The notes under the pieces were generated by a model, which saw only the letters and a program-made list of their open reading frames with translations, had not been told where the DNA came from and did not search any database. A DNA stretch of 64,000 bases from CAIKMD01 sp963803265 (GTDB lineage: Bacteria; Pseudomonadota; Alphaproteobacteria; ATCC43930; CGMCC-115725). Numbering within the stretch: position 1 is the stretch's first letter; the number at the start of each line of letters is the position of its first letter. Of this stretch, positions 50,186 to 59,088 are shown piece after piece. The stretch is taken from the NCBI GenBank assembly GCA_963803265.1, contig CAWDLZ010000022.1, positions 62,001-126,000 of the forward strand. The letters run 5' to 3'. Both the position numbers and the translations under genes were made by a program.

Positions 50186-51315
50186 CGGAACTCGGCGCGG
50201 TCGCGCCCGGCGCGGCCGGCGCGGCTGGCGGCCCCGAGCTCAGCGTGATCGTGCCGGTGCGCAACGAAGCGCCCAACATCTCGCTGCTGGTCGAACGGCT
50301 GCGCGCGGTCCTCGGCGGCATCGATTGGGAAGTCGTGTTCGTCAACGATGATTCGGACGACGGCACGATCCCGGCGGTGCGCCGGCTGGCGGCCGAGGAT
50401 CGGCGGGTGCGGCTGTTGCATCGCATCGGCCGGCGCGGCTTGTCGTCGGCCTGCATCGAAGGCATCCAGTCCAGCACCGCGCCCTACGTCGCCGTCATGG
50501 ACGGCGATTTGCAGCACGACGAGGCGCTGCTGCCCGAGATGCTGGCGACGCTCAAGGCCGAGCCGCTGGATCTCGTCGTCGGCAGCCGCTACGTCGCCGG
50601 CGGCGATACCGGCGCGTGGGACCGCAAGCGCGCCAGCGTCTCGAGCATCGCGACGCGGCTTAGCCGGCTGGTGCTGCGCACGCCGATCGCCGATCCGATG
50701 AGCGGCTTCTTCATGCTGCGCCGCCAGAGCTTCGACAGCGCGGTGCGCCGGCTGTCGGCGATCAGCTTCAAGATCCTGGTCGATTTGCTGGTGTCCTCGC
50801 CGGTGCCGCTCCGCGTGAAGGAGCTGCCCTACCAGTTCCGGCCGCGCCATGCCGGCGAAAGCAAGCTCGATGCCCAGGTCGTTTGGGAATACCTCATTCT
50901 GCTGACCGACAAGCTGGTCGGCCACGTCATCCCAGTCCGGTTCCTGCTGTTCTCGATCGTCGGCGCGACCGGGCTGGCAGCGCATCTCGCCGTGCTCTGG
51001 CTGTGCCTGCGCGTTGCCGGCGCGCCCTTCACGGCAGCCCAGACCATCGCGACCTGCGCCGCGATGGTCGGCAATTTCACGCTCAACAATCAGCTCACCT
51101 ATCGCGATTCGCGGCTCAAGGGCTGGCAGTTCCTGCGCGGCCTGGTGTCGTTCTGTCTGATCTGCGCCGTCGGCGCCATCGCCAATGTCGGCATCGCGAC
51201 ATTTCTCTTCGTCTCGCTGCAATCCGGCTGGGTACTGGCCGGCCTCGCCGGCGCCGCCCTCAGCTCGGTATGGAATTACGCGGTCAGCTCGGTCGTCACC
51301 TGGAAACGCGCATGA
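50164..51315 (+). CDS. Polyprenyl-phosphate glycosyltransferase (GT2) fused to GtrA-like domain
   Basis: 383 residues. The N-terminal GT2 domain has LSVIVPVRNEAPNISLLVE (about residues 25-43), VFVNDDSDDGT, the metal site VMDGDLQHDE (about 113-122) and VVGSRYVAGGD. After about residue 250 a four-helix GtrA-like domain follows (VRFLLFSIVGATGLAAHLAV to AMVGNFTLNNQLTYRD and ALSSVWNYAVSSVVTWKR). This architecture is that of dolichol-phosphate mannose synthase-like enzymes making polyprenyl-phosphate sugars with an attached flippase-like domain. It supplies the donor for GT-C type transferases. Overlapping starts tie it to its neighbours. Confidence 0.87.
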   Translation: MPGPAEVTELGAVAPGAAGAAGGPELSVIVPVRNEAPNISLLVERLRAVLGGIDWEVVFVNDDSDDGTIPAVRRLAAEDRRVRLLHRIGRRGLSSACIEGIQSSTAPYVAVMDGDLQHDEALLPEMLATLKAEPLDLVVGSRYVAGGDTGAWDRKRASVSSIATRLSRLVLRTPIADPMSGFFMLRRQSFDSAVRRLSAISFKILVDLLVSSPVPLRVKELPYQFRPRHAGESKLDAQVVWEYLILLTDKLVGHVIPVRFLLFSIVGATGLAAHLAVLWLCLRVAGAPFTAAQTIATCAAMVGNFTLNNQLTYRDSRLKGWQFLRGLVSFCLICAVGAIANVGIATFLFVSLQSGWVLAGLAGAALSSVWNYAVSSVVTWKRA

Positions 51316-52823
51316 CGCCGGGCCAGCGGTTGCTGGCGGCCTTCACGCTGCTGCTGGCGCTCGCTTGGCTGCCGGTGCTCAGCGTCACTGTGCCGCCGCT
51401 GCTCGACTACCCGAACCATCTCGCGCGCATGCATATCCTGGCCGATGACGGCCGCTCGGCCTGGCTCACGCAGTTCTATCGCGTGCGCTGGTCGCCGCTT
51501 CCGAACCTGGCAATGGATTTGATCGTGCCGCCGCTGGCGCGGCTGCTGCCGCTCGTTGTGGCCGGGCGCGTCTTCCTGCTGCTGTTGTTGACGGCGATGG
51601 CGGGCGGCGCGGCGGTGCTGCACCGGGTGCTGTTCGGGCGCTGGACGGCTTGGCCGCTCGGCGCCTTCCTGCTGCTCTACAATCGCATGCTGCTGTGGGG
51701 ATTCGTCAATTACCTGTTCGGGCTCGCGCTTCTGCCCTGGGCCCTCGCTCTCTGGGTGGCGCTGGCGCGGCGGCCCTGGCTGCGCCTCGGCGCCTCGCTG
51801 CCGGTGGCGCTGGCCCTCTTCTTTGCCCACATCGAAGCCTTCGGCCTCTATGGACTGGCGATCTGCGGTATCGAGCTCGAGCCGGCGTTCCGCCAATTGC
51901 GCCATCGCGAGTGGCGCGGACTAGGCGCGGCGCTAGGCGGCACCGGCGCGCAATTCGTGCTGCCGGCGGCGCTCTTCCTGATGAGCTGGCGGCGGGCGGC
52001 CGGTAGCGCGGGCGTCGGCTATGGCAGCTTCTGGCGCAAGGCCGATCTGCCGTTCAGCGTGATGGACAACTACGGCCGACCCTTCGATGTCGCCTGCTTC
52101 GCGCTCGCCGCCGCGCTACTGCTGGCGCTGGCGCTGCGTCGGCGCCTTACCATCGCACCGGCGATGCGCTGGCCGCTCATGCTGATCCTGGCGGCCTATC
52201 TCGCGCTGCCGACGATGCTTTATTCCGGCTTCGGCGCCGATCGTCGCGTGCCGATCGCGCTCTTTCTGCTGCTCGTCGCAGCGAGTGCGCCGTCCTGGCC
52301 CAGCCGTCGCGTCGCGGCCGCCGTCGGAATCGCGGCGGCGCTCGTCTTCGTGCTGCGGATGGGCGTGATCGAGCGCGTCTGGCTGCGCGCCGACGCCGCC
52401 TACCGGCGACAGATCGCGGCTCTCGACCTCCTGCCCGCCGGTTCCCGGCTGGCGGTCGCCAATTCGCCGGACGCGGTCCGCGTCTCCGCCCAGCCGGAGC
52501 TGCATCTGCCGGTGCTCGCCGTGGCACGGCGCGACGCTTTCGTGCCGACGCTTTTCGTCTTTGCCGCCCAGCAGCCGGTGGCGTTCGCGCCGCCCTACGA
52601 CCGGCTCGCCGCTGCCGTTGATGGGAATCGACTGTGGCGCGCCTTCGTCGCCGGCGATCCGGCGGCGCAAGGTGGTGCGCGCGCGACGCTCGCGTCGTTC
52701 GACGCGATCGCCTTCGTCGCCGGTCGTCCTTTCACCGTCCTGCCGAGCCCATGCCTCGCCCCGCTCTATCGCGATGCGACCTTCCAGCTCTGGCGGATCG
52801 AGCATGAGGGCTGCGGCGGGTAG
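51312..52823 (+). CDS. Polytopic membrane protein of the glycan operon, unrecognised
   Basis: 503 residues with about ten hydrophobic helices. The first extracytoplasmic loop reads LLDYPNHLARMHILADDGRS and the middle holds LLYNRMLLWGFVNYLFGLA and FFAHIEAFGLYG. The DYPNH motif after the first helix, in the place where GT-C enzymes hold their acidic residues, suggests a membrane glycosyltransferase, but the family is not clear to me. The C-terminal third is soluble. The start overlaps the GT2 stop (ATGA). It is the last gene of the operon and converges with cckA. Confidence 0.6.
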   Translation: MTPGQRLLAAFTLLLALAWLPVLSVTVPPLLDYPNHLARMHILADDGRSAWLTQFYRVRWSPLPNLAMDLIVPPLARLLPLVVAGRVFLLLLLTAMAGGAAVLHRVLFGRWTAWPLGAFLLLYNRMLLWGFVNYLFGLALLPWALALWVALARRPWLRLGASLPVALALFFAHIEAFGLYGLAICGIELEPAFRQLRHREWRGLGAALGGTGAQFVLPAALFLMSWRRAAGSAGVGYGSFWRKADLPFSVMDNYGRPFDVACFALAAALLLALALRRRLTIAPAMRWPLMLILAAYLALPTMLYSGFGADRRVPIALFLLLVAASAPSWPSRRVAAAVGIAAALVFVLRMGVIERVWLRADAAYRRQIAALDLLPAGSRLAVANSPDAVRVSAQPELHLPVLAVARRDAFVPTLFVFAAQQPVAFAPPYDRLAAAVDGNRLWRAFVAGDPAAQGGARATLASFDAIAFVAGRPFTVLPSPCLAPLYRDATFQLWRIEHEGCGG

Positions 52824-52837
52824 CAAGCCGCAGTCGG

Positions 52838-55348
52838 CTATTTCCCCTCCTGCATGACTTCCTTCACCTTGCCGGCAAGCTGCTTCAGGGTGAACGGCTT
52901 CGATAGGAAATGGATGCCGGTTTCGTCGCCGAGCCGTTTCCGGAACGCGTCCTCGGTATAGCCGGATATGAAAATCACCTTGAGCTTCATCTTCGGGTAG
53001 AGCTCGCGCACCTCCTTGATGAGGGTCGGTCCGTCCATTTTCGGCATTACCACGTCGGTGATGACGAGATCGACCTTTTGCGCGCCGTCCTGGATGATTT
53101 CGAGCGCTTGCTCGCCGCTTTTCGCCTCGATGACCTTGTAGCCCTTGTTGGTGAGCGCGCGCGCGCTGAACATCCGCACCGGGTCCTCGTCCTCGACCAG
53201 AAGCACCGTGCCGGTGCCGGTGAGGTCGCGCGGCAGCGCGGCCTCGTCGGCGCCGACGCGCGCGGCGCCGGCTTCGGCCACGCCGTCATGGCGCGGCAGG
53301 TAGATCGAGAAAGCGGCGCCCTTTCCCGGCTCGCTCTCGACGAAGACGAAACCGCCGGTTTGGGTGACGATGCCATAGACGGTCGAAAGCCCCAGCCCGG
53401 TGCCCGAGCCGACCTCCTTGGTGGAAAAAAACGGCTCGAAGATGCGTTCCAGATTTTCCTTCGGGATCCCCATGCCGGTATCCGATACCTCGATCTGGAC
53501 GTAATGGCCGGGCGGCATGGTCTCGTCGCCGCGGCGGATCGGCGCCTCGTTGACGACATTGGCGGTGCGGATGGTCAGGATGCCCCCAGCCGGCATGGCG
53601 TCGCGCGCGTTGACGGCGAGATTGATGATGACCTGCTCGAGCTGGCCTTGATCGACCTTGACGAGGCCGAGGTCGCGGCCATGCACTACCTTGAGCTCGA
53701 TGTTCTCGCCAATGAGGCGGCGCAACAGGTGCGACAAATCCGCGAGCGTGTCGGTGATGTCGAGGATGCGCGGCTGCAAGGTCTGCTGGCGCGAGAAGGC
53801 CAGCAGCTGGCGCACCAGATTGGCGGCGCGGTTGGCGTTCTGCTTGATCTGCATGATATCGGCGAAGGACGGGTCGCCCGGCCGGAAGCGCAACAGCAAA
53901 AGATCGCAAAAGCCGATCATCGCAGTGAGCAGATTGTTGAAATCATGCGCCACGCCGCCGGCGAGCTGGCCGACCGCCTGCATCTTCTGCGACTGGGCGA
54001 ATTGCGCCTCGATCTTCTTCTGCTCGGTGGCGTCGATGAAATGCAGGATGAGGCCGCCCTCGCTGTCGCGGCTCATCACCAGCGCGGCGGATTTCCCGTC
54101 CCGAAGGCGCAGCTCGACCGGCCCCGCGGGCAGCTTGCCGTCGGCCGCCTCGGCGAGCTTGGCCGCGATCTCGGCGCGCTCGGAATCGGGCAGGAAGCTC
54201 ACCAACGTCATGCCCACGAGCGCCGCGGGCTCGGCGCCGAGGAATGCGCCGAGCGCCGAATTCGCCTCCGCAAAGCGCCCATCGCCGTCAACCAACGCGA
54301 TGCCGACCGGAGCGTGAGCGAAGAACCGCTCGAAGCGCTCTTGCGACCGGCGCAGCGCTTCTTGCCAATCGCGCTCGGGCGTGAGGTCGCGCACCACCGA
54401 GCGGGTGCGTAGGGATTCGCCGGCACGGATCACGCTTTGGCTGATAAGCGCGTGCAGCACCCTGCCCTGGCGCCCCTTCAGCACCACCTCGCCGCGCTCG
54501 AAGCCGCCGGCGAAAGGCGCATGCGGCGGCGTGCCCGCAGGCGGGGCTTCGCCCAAGAAATTGCCGAGCTTCATGCCGCGCTCGACCAGCTCGCCGGGCG
54601 CGACGCCGAGCCACTCCCCCAGCGCCTCGTTGGCGAACAGGAATCGTCCCGCGCCGTCAACCGAATAGAAGCCGATCGGCGCGTGATCGAGGAAATCGGC
54701 GAGCTTGGCGCGCTCGTCGCGAATCTCCTGCTCCATCGCGTGGCGCTCGGTCACGTCCTCGAAGCTCCACAGGCTCATGCCGGCGCGGGCCGCGACCCGA
54801 TGCGCCGAGACGCTGAACCAGGCGACCGGCCCCGCCGGATGCGCGATCGCCACTCGGCCACTGGCGCGACCCTTGCTTTGAAGATCGCGGCGCAACGCCG
54901 CGAAGTCCGCGCTGCCTTCGCCAGCGGCGAGTCGCCGCTCCAGGGCATCGAGCGGCGCACCGGCCAGCCCGGGAAAGCAGCGCTGGAAGGCGGCGTTGAC
55001 GTAGGCGGTCTCGCCGCCGTCGCCGGCGATGAGATGCGCGTTGGCCGAGGTCTCGAGCGCCTGGCTGAGGAGGTCGAGCCGCCCGATCATGGCGCCGTGA
55101 ACCTGGCGCGCGACCACGGCGGCGACGCCGACAGCGAGCGCCAGCGTGGCCAGCACGACCGCGGCGGGCTTCAAGATCTGGTCCGCGCCGATCTGGGCAA
55201 AGAGCAGTCCCACGCAACCGACCGCGGCGGCGCCGAGCAGCACCGTGAGGAGCCCGAGTCCGGCAACCCAGCGCGGCGCGCGCAACGCCTCGGCCGCCGG
55301 GCGCGGCGCGATCCTAGTTCTTGGCTGGGCGTCGAAAGGCATGTCCAT
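52838..55348 (-). CDS. cckA: Cell-cycle hybrid histidine kinase CckA
   Basis: 836 residues. Two N-terminal membrane helices are followed by PAS-like domains (about residues 85-200, 215-325 and 335-445), the HisKA helix with AGGVAHDFNNLLTAMIGFCD around residue 470, the ATPase domain (NLAVNARDAMPAGG, then DTGMGIPKENLERIFEPFFSTK and GTGLGLSTVYG), and a C-terminal receiver with VITDVVMPKMDG near residue 770. CckA feeds phosphate through ChpT to CtrA and thereby governs cell cycle and flagellar genes. The gene is intact and lies beside flhB, an arrangement found in Rhodospirillales. Confidence 0.93.
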   Translation of the reverse strand: MDMPFDAQPRTRIAPRPAAEALRAPRWVAGLGLLTVLLGAAAVGCVGLLFAQIGADQILKPAAVVLATLALAVGVAAVVARQVHGAMIGRLDLLSQALETSANAHLIAGDGGETAYVNAAFQRCFPGLAGAPLDALERRLAAGEGSADFAALRRDLQSKGRASGRVAIAHPAGPVAWFSVSAHRVAARAGMSLWSFEDVTERHAMEQEIRDERAKLADFLDHAPIGFYSVDGAGRFLFANEALGEWLGVAPGELVERGMKLGNFLGEAPPAGTPPHAPFAGGFERGEVVLKGRQGRVLHALISQSVIRAGESLRTRSVVRDLTPERDWQEALRRSQERFERFFAHAPVGIALVDGDGRFAEANSALGAFLGAEPAALVGMTLVSFLPDSERAEIAAKLAEAADGKLPAGPVELRLRDGKSAALVMSRDSEGGLILHFIDATEQKKIEAQFAQSQKMQAVGQLAGGVAHDFNNLLTAMIGFCDLLLLRFRPGDPSFADIMQIKQNANRAANLVRQLLAFSRQQTLQPRILDITDTLADLSHLLRRLIGENIELKVVHGRDLGLVKVDQGQLEQVIINLAVNARDAMPAGGILTIRTANVVNEAPIRRGDETMPPGHYVQIEVSDTGMGIPKENLERIFEPFFSTKEVGSGTGLGLSTVYGIVTQTGGFVFVESEPGKGAAFSIYLPRHDGVAEAGAARVGADEAALPRDLTGTGTVLLVEDEDPVRMFSARALTNKGYKVIEAKSGEQALEIIQDGAQKVDLVITDVVMPKMDGPTLIKEVRELYPKMKLKVIFISGYTEDAFRKRLGDETGIHFLSKPFTLKQLAGKVKEVMQEGK

Positions 55349-55363
55349 CGCCCATCGAGATTA

Positions 55364-56452
55364 TCACAAGCCGCGGCGCGCTTGCGGCCGGATCTTGCCC
55401 TTCAAGCGGAAGACATAGGAAATGATCTCGGCCACCGCCTTGTAATGCTCGGGCGGAACCTCGCCATCGAGCTCCACGCCGGCGTAGAGCGCGCGGGCGA
55501 GAGGCGGATTCTCCACGACTGGCACGTCATTCGCCTCGGCGATCTCGCGGATCCGCAGGGCGATGAGATCGGCGCCCTTCGCCACCACCTTGGGCGCGCC
55601 GGCGTTGCCCATCTCGTATTGCAGCGCCACCGCAAAGTGGGTCGGGTTGGCGATGACGACCGAGGCTTTCGGCACCGCGGCCATCATGCGGCGGCGCGCC
55701 CGCTCCATGCGAATTTGCCGCAGCCGCGCGCGAATGATCGGGTCGCCCTCGGCTTGCTTGTTCTCTTCCTTCACTTCCTGCTTCGACATCCGCATGGAGC
55801 CGAGGAACGCAAAGCGTTGATAGGTATAGTCGACAAGCGCCAAAACGGTGACCACCGCGAGGACGCCGAACAGCAGCCGCAGCACCAATTTGTAAATCTC
55901 GCCGGGCATCTGCCCGACCGGCGCGTTCGTCATCGCGATCACGCCATCGAAGGAGGGCATCACCATCCACACCGCCACCGTGGCCACCGCCGCGACCTTG
56001 GCCAGGCTTTTGATGAATTCGACGCCAGAGCGCAACGAGAACAGCCGCTGGAATCCGCCGAGCGGCGACAACCGCGAGGCATCGAAGCCGATCTTCTCGG
56101 TGGCGAAGACGAGTCCGATCTGGACGAGCGTGCCCGCCGCCGCCGCCAGCACCAGGGTCAGCAGCGGGAGCATAAGCGCGAGCGCGACCTCGCCCAGCGC
56201 GGCCTCGACCTGGGGCCAGCGCACGCCGGCGGGGCCGAGAAAATTCTGCAATTCGATGAACGCAACCAGCGCGCGCGCGAGGACTTTCGCGACCGGCGGC
56301 GCCATGAACAGCACCAGCCCCGTTCCCGCCATCACCATGAACCAGGTGTTGACCTCGCGCGACTGCGCGACCTGGCCGCGCGCGCGCGCGCGCTGCAGCT
56401 TGCGCGCCGACGGCTCTTGCGTCTTTTGGTCGCTGCTCGCCTCGTCGGCCAT
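55364..56452 (-). CDS. flhB: Flagellar export apparatus switch protein FlhB
   Basis: 362 residues with four membrane helices in the N-terminal half and the cytoplasmic autocleavage domain at the end. The NPTH motif (IANPTHFAVALQYE, about residue 268) is intact, so it should cleave itself and switch export specificity from rod-hook to filament proteins. A charged N-terminus (EPSARKLQRARARGQVAQSR) is typical. Last flagellar gene before cckA. A paralogue of the C-terminal domain is encoded at 58834. Confidence 0.92.
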   Translation of the reverse strand: MADEASSDQKTQEPSARKLQRARARGQVAQSREVNTWFMVMAGTGLVLFMAPPVAKVLARALVAFIELQNFLGPAGVRWPQVEAALGEVALALMLPLLTLVLAAAAGTLVQIGLVFATEKIGFDASRLSPLGGFQRLFSLRSGVEFIKSLAKVAAVATVAVWMVMPSFDGVIAMTNAPVGQMPGEIYKLVLRLLFGVLAVVTVLALVDYTYQRFAFLGSMRMSKQEVKEENKQAEGDPIIRARLRQIRMERARRRMMAAVPKASVVIANPTHFAVALQYEMGNAGAPKVVAKGADLIALRIREIAEANDVPVVENPPLARALYAGVELDGEVPPEHYKAVAEIISYVFRLKGKIRPQARRGL

Positions 56453-56461
56453 GGCGCGGGC

Positions 56462-57226
56462 CTAACCCGGCACGATGAAGCTCAATTGCTGCGCGAAGGA
56501 TTGGAGGAACCATCCCATGCCCGATCCGATGATCAGCGCGAACAGCAGAAGGCCGCCCATGATTTGCAATGGCTGGCTGACGAACAGGACCTGGAGCTGC
56601 GGCACGAGCCGCGCGATCAGGCCCAATCCGACGAAGAACACCGTGCCCAGCACGATGAAGGGCGACGCCATCTCGAGCGCGAGACGGAACGAGCCCGCGG
56701 CGGCGCGCGCCACGGTCTGCGACAGATCCTCGATCGGCGGCAGCTTGCCGGGCGCGAACACCATGTAGCTGTCGACGAGGCCGCGCAGCATCAAGTAATG
56801 CGTATTGGTGAGAAAGATCAGCAATACGCCGAGAATGCCGTAGAGTGCGCTCGGAATTGCATCCTGGGTCGCCGCGGCGGGGTTGAACATCACCGCGTTG
56901 GAGAGACCGGTCTGGAGCGAGACCACCTGCCCCGCCGTTTGCAGCGCCGCCAGCACGAACCGCGTCATCGTGCCGATGAAAACGCCGACCAGCGCCTCGC
57001 CGCCGATGAGGACAAAGAGCACCGAAGGGCTTCCCGGCAGCGGCGGCATGATCGGCGCCAGCACGGGCAGCAGCAACCCCGACAGAATGAGCGCGAACAG
57101 CAGCCGATAGCGCTGCGGGACATAGACCTCGCCGAATCCCGGCAGCAGCATCATCGCGGCGCCGACGCGCGCGAAGATCAGCAGCGCGGCGAAAATGTTG
57201 TCGGGCAGGAATTGCGCGAGCGACAA
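56462..57226 (-). CDS. fliR: Flagellar export protein FliR
   Basis: 254 residues with about six membrane helices. Pattern parts are AALLIFARVGAAMMLLPGFGEVYVPQRYRLL in the first third and VSLQTGLSNAVMFNPAAATQ in the middle, followed by the long helix pairs. FliR forms the export gate with FliP and FliQ. It lies nine bases upstream of flhB and downstream of fliQ in the standard order. Confidence 0.92.
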   Translation of the reverse strand: MSLAQFLPDNIFAALLIFARVGAAMMLLPGFGEVYVPQRYRLLFALILSGLLLPVLAPIMPPLPGSPSVLFVLIGGEALVGVFIGTMTRFVLAALQTAGQVVSLQTGLSNAVMFNPAAATQDAIPSALYGILGVLLIFLTNTHYLMLRGLVDSYMVFAPGKLPPIEDLSQTVARAAAGSFRLALEMASPFIVLGTVFFVGLGLIARLVPQLQVLFVSQPLQIMGGLLLFALIIGSGMGWFLQSFAQQLSFIVPG

Positions 57227-57244
57227 GGCGCCTCTCCCGACGCT

Positions 57245-57508
57245 TCAACCGGTTACGATGCGGTTCATCAGCCCCTCGGTGAAGGACATCAGCGTCTGCA
57301 GCATGAACGGCAGGAACAACACGATCGAGAGCAGAATGACCAGCATCTTCGGGACGAAGGTGAGGGTCATTTCCTGGATCTGGGTGAGGGCCTGAAAGAA
57401 CGAGATCGCGAGACCCACGGCAAGCGCCAGCAACATCGCCGGCGCGCCGAGCTTCAGCGCGACGTAGATGGTTTCGCGGGCCAGCGAAACGGCGTCGGTG
57501 GGAGTCAT
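57245..57508 (-). CDS. fliQ: Flagellar export protein FliQ
   Basis: 87 residues, the family length. Two helices with the ETIYVALKLGAPAMLLALAV and SFFQALTQIQEMTLTFVPK segments, the second being the diagnostic QAxTQIQExTLxFxPK motif. Four copies stack in the FliPQR export gate. It stands between fliE and fliR. Confidence 0.93.
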   Translation of the reverse strand: MTPTDAVSLARETIYVALKLGAPAMLLALAVGLAISFFQALTQIQEMTLTFVPKMLVILLSIVLFLPFMLQTLMSFTEGLMNRIVTG

Positions 57509-57528
57509 GGGCGTTTTTATCCGGCCGG

Positions 57529-57828
57529 TCAGATCGGCATCTTGAGGATGTCTTGATAGGCGGCGATGACGCGGTCGCGCACCGCGACCACGGTCTGCAG
57601 CGCAACCTGGGCATCGGTCACCGCCTCGGTCACGGCGGTCAGATCGCCCTTGCCGGCCACCGCTTGCAGGCTCGCCTGCTCGCCCTTGTCGAGCGAATCG
57701 ACGACGCCCGCCGCCGACTGCTGAAGCAGCTTGCCGAAGCTTTCGCCGCCGGAGGCCGCGCCGCCGCTGTTCGCGATGCGGCTGGCGTTGGCATAGGCAT
57801 TGATCGCGCTGGTGAAATCGATCGGCAT
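57529..57828 (-). CDS. fliE: Flagellar hook-basal body protein FliE
   Basis: 99 residues. The characteristic C-terminal helices read VTEAVTDAQVALQTVVAVRD and AAYQDILKMPI, and a helical N-terminal portion precedes them. FliE connects the MS ring to the proximal rod and is exported early. Genes flgC and fliQ flank it on the same strand. Confidence 0.9.
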   Translation of the reverse strand: MPIDFTSAINAYANASRIANSGGAASGGESFGKLLQQSAAGVVDSLDKGEQASLQAVAGKGDLTAVTEAVTDAQVALQTVVAVRDRVIAAYQDILKMPI

Positions 57829-57849
57829 GGGAAATGTCCTTTCCGCGGC

Positions 57850-58260
57850 TTATCCGCGCAGCAAATCGATGGTGCGGCTCAGCATCGATTTCGCCGCGTC
57901 GATCACGTTGAGGTTCGCGTCGTAGCTGCGCTGCGCCTCGCGCATGTCCATCATCTCGGTGATGGAATTGACGTTGGGCGTCTTGACGTAGCCGTTGGCG
58001 TCGGCCGCCGGATGGCCGGGCTCGTAGACCTCGCCAAAGCCGTCATCAACCTGGGTGACGCTCGCCACCCGCACGGTGTCGACCCCGAGGGTCTTGTCGA
58101 GCACATTCTCGAAGGTGACGACCTTGCGCTCATAGGGTGTGCCGTCGGGCGTTTGCGCGGTCGAATCCGCGTTGGCGAGATTCTCGGCGATCACCTTGAG
58201 ACGCTCGCTCTGCGCGTTCATGCCGGCATAGGCGATGGCAAAGGATTTATCGAGCTCCAT
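57850..58260 (-). CDS. flgC: Flagellar proximal rod protein FlgC
   Basis: 136 residues. The N-terminal rod motif is AYAGMNAQSERLKVIAENLANADST (in two parts ending ENLANADST), and the C-terminal helix is MDMREAQRSYDANLNVIDAAKSML. Both ends form the coiled coil of axial proteins. It lies 19 bases behind flgB. Confidence 0.92.
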   Translation of the reverse strand: MELDKSFAIAYAGMNAQSERLKVIAENLANADSTAQTPDGTPYERKVVTFENVLDKTLGVDTVRVASVTQVDDGFGEVYEPGHPAADANGYVKTPNVNSITEMMDMREAQRSYDANLNVIDAAKSMLSRTIDLLRG

Positions 58261-58279
58261 CGATCACGCTCCTTTCGTC

Positions 58280-58687
58280 TCACCCGCCGCTTCCGCCGCC
58301 GCCGAGCACGGTCTTGATGAGCGTGACGTGCTCCTTGTAGAGGCTGGTCATCAGCGCGTAATCGGCGGCGTTAGAGGAAATCTTCATCATCTGCTCTTCC
58401 ATAGAAACGCCGTTGCCGTCGAGACTCGTCCCTTCCGGGGTCGCCACGGCGGCGAATTCGCCGGCGCCCGCGCGCGAGGCGATGTGCCCGGGCTGGGTCG
58501 CCGCCAACTGGATCGACCCGTTGTTGCGCTCGACCAGCGCGGCGAAGTCGGGCTCCTTCAGATCCTTCGCGACATAGCCGGGGGTATTCGCATTGGCGAC
58601 GTTCTCGGCGAGCACGGTTTGACGCTGGGTGATCCAGGACATGCGCTGGGTCAGCATCTGGAAAAGCGGAATGTGGCTGATATCCAT
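58280..58687 (-). CDS. flgB: Flagellar proximal rod protein FlgB
   Basis: 135 residues from the ATG at 58687 (MDISHIPLFQMLTQRMSW); an upstream ATG at 58699 would add four residues. The rod-protein N-motif is QTVLAENVANANTPGYVAKD, and the C-terminal helix contains SNAADYALMTSLYKEHVTLIK. First gene of the flgBC-fliE-fliQR-flhB-cckA run. A CtrA-like box at 58713-58727 lies 26 bases upstream of the start. Confidence 0.92.
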   Translation of the reverse strand: MDISHIPLFQMLTQRMSWITQRQTVLAENVANANTPGYVAKDLKEPDFAALVERNNGSIQLAATQPGHIASRAGAGEFAAVATPEGTSLDGNGVSMEEQMMKISSNAADYALMTSLYKEHVTLIKTVLGGGGSGG

Positions 58688-58706
58688 GGCCGCGATCATC
58701 GCGCCG

Positions 58707-58727
58707 TTTACCTTAATAATCGGTAAA
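58707..58727. promoter_or_regulatory. Inverted repeat and candidate CtrA box in the flgB/fliOP divergent region
   Basis: TTTACC at 58707-58712 and GGTAAA at 58722-58727 form a perfect 6-bp inverted repeat with a nine-base spacer. Within it, TTAA-N7-TAAA (58713-58727) matches the CtrA consensus TTAA-N7-TTAA with one mismatch. A TTAACC half-site also lies at 58783-58788. The segment separates two divergent flagellar operons, an expected place for a CtrA site. Confidence 0.5.
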
Positions 58728-58833
58728 GGCGACGGATCGAACCTCGGAGAATTGCGGAAAACCCCGGCTTAGCAATGAAAAATTAACCATCGAGGGACGA
58801 CCATCGCCACCGGAAACAGCGCCGGAATTAACC

Positions 58834-59088
58834 ATGTCGCCCTCCTCCTCCGACCCGACTACGCCGCCCCCCTCCGAAGGCCAGGACGAATTGGCCCGGC
58901 GCATCCGCGATCTGGCGGCCACGCACGGCATGCCGCTGCGCAAGGACGCCGATCTCGCCGAGCTGCTCGCGGCCATCAAGCTGGGCGATCAGGTTCCGGC
59001 GCGCGCCTTTGCCGTGGTCGCCGAGGTGCTGTTTTGCCTCCTTGCCGCCAACCGGCGCCACCAAGCCGGCGCGGAGCCGACGCCATGA
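58834..59088 (+). CDS. FlhB C-terminal-domain-like protein (FhlB/FlhX type), shortened
   Basis: 84 residues. DELARRIRDLAATHGMPLRKDADLAELLAAI (in two parts), then VPARAFAVVAEVLFCLLAANRR, aligns with the FlhB tail DLIALRIREIAEANDVPVVENPPLARAL and YKAVAEIISYVFRL in the same window (visible homology by eye). The first beta strands and the NPTH autocleavage loop are missing. Small FlhB-like proteins (FhlB/FlhX) can substitute for the FlhB cytoplasmic tail in other bacteria; this one is shorter. It starts a plus-strand operon with an unknown gene, fliO and fliP. Confidence 0.7.
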   Translation: MSPSSSDPTTPPPSEGQDELARRIRDLAATHGMPLRKDADLAELLAAIKLGDQVPARAFAVVAEVLFCLLAANRRHQAGAEPTP

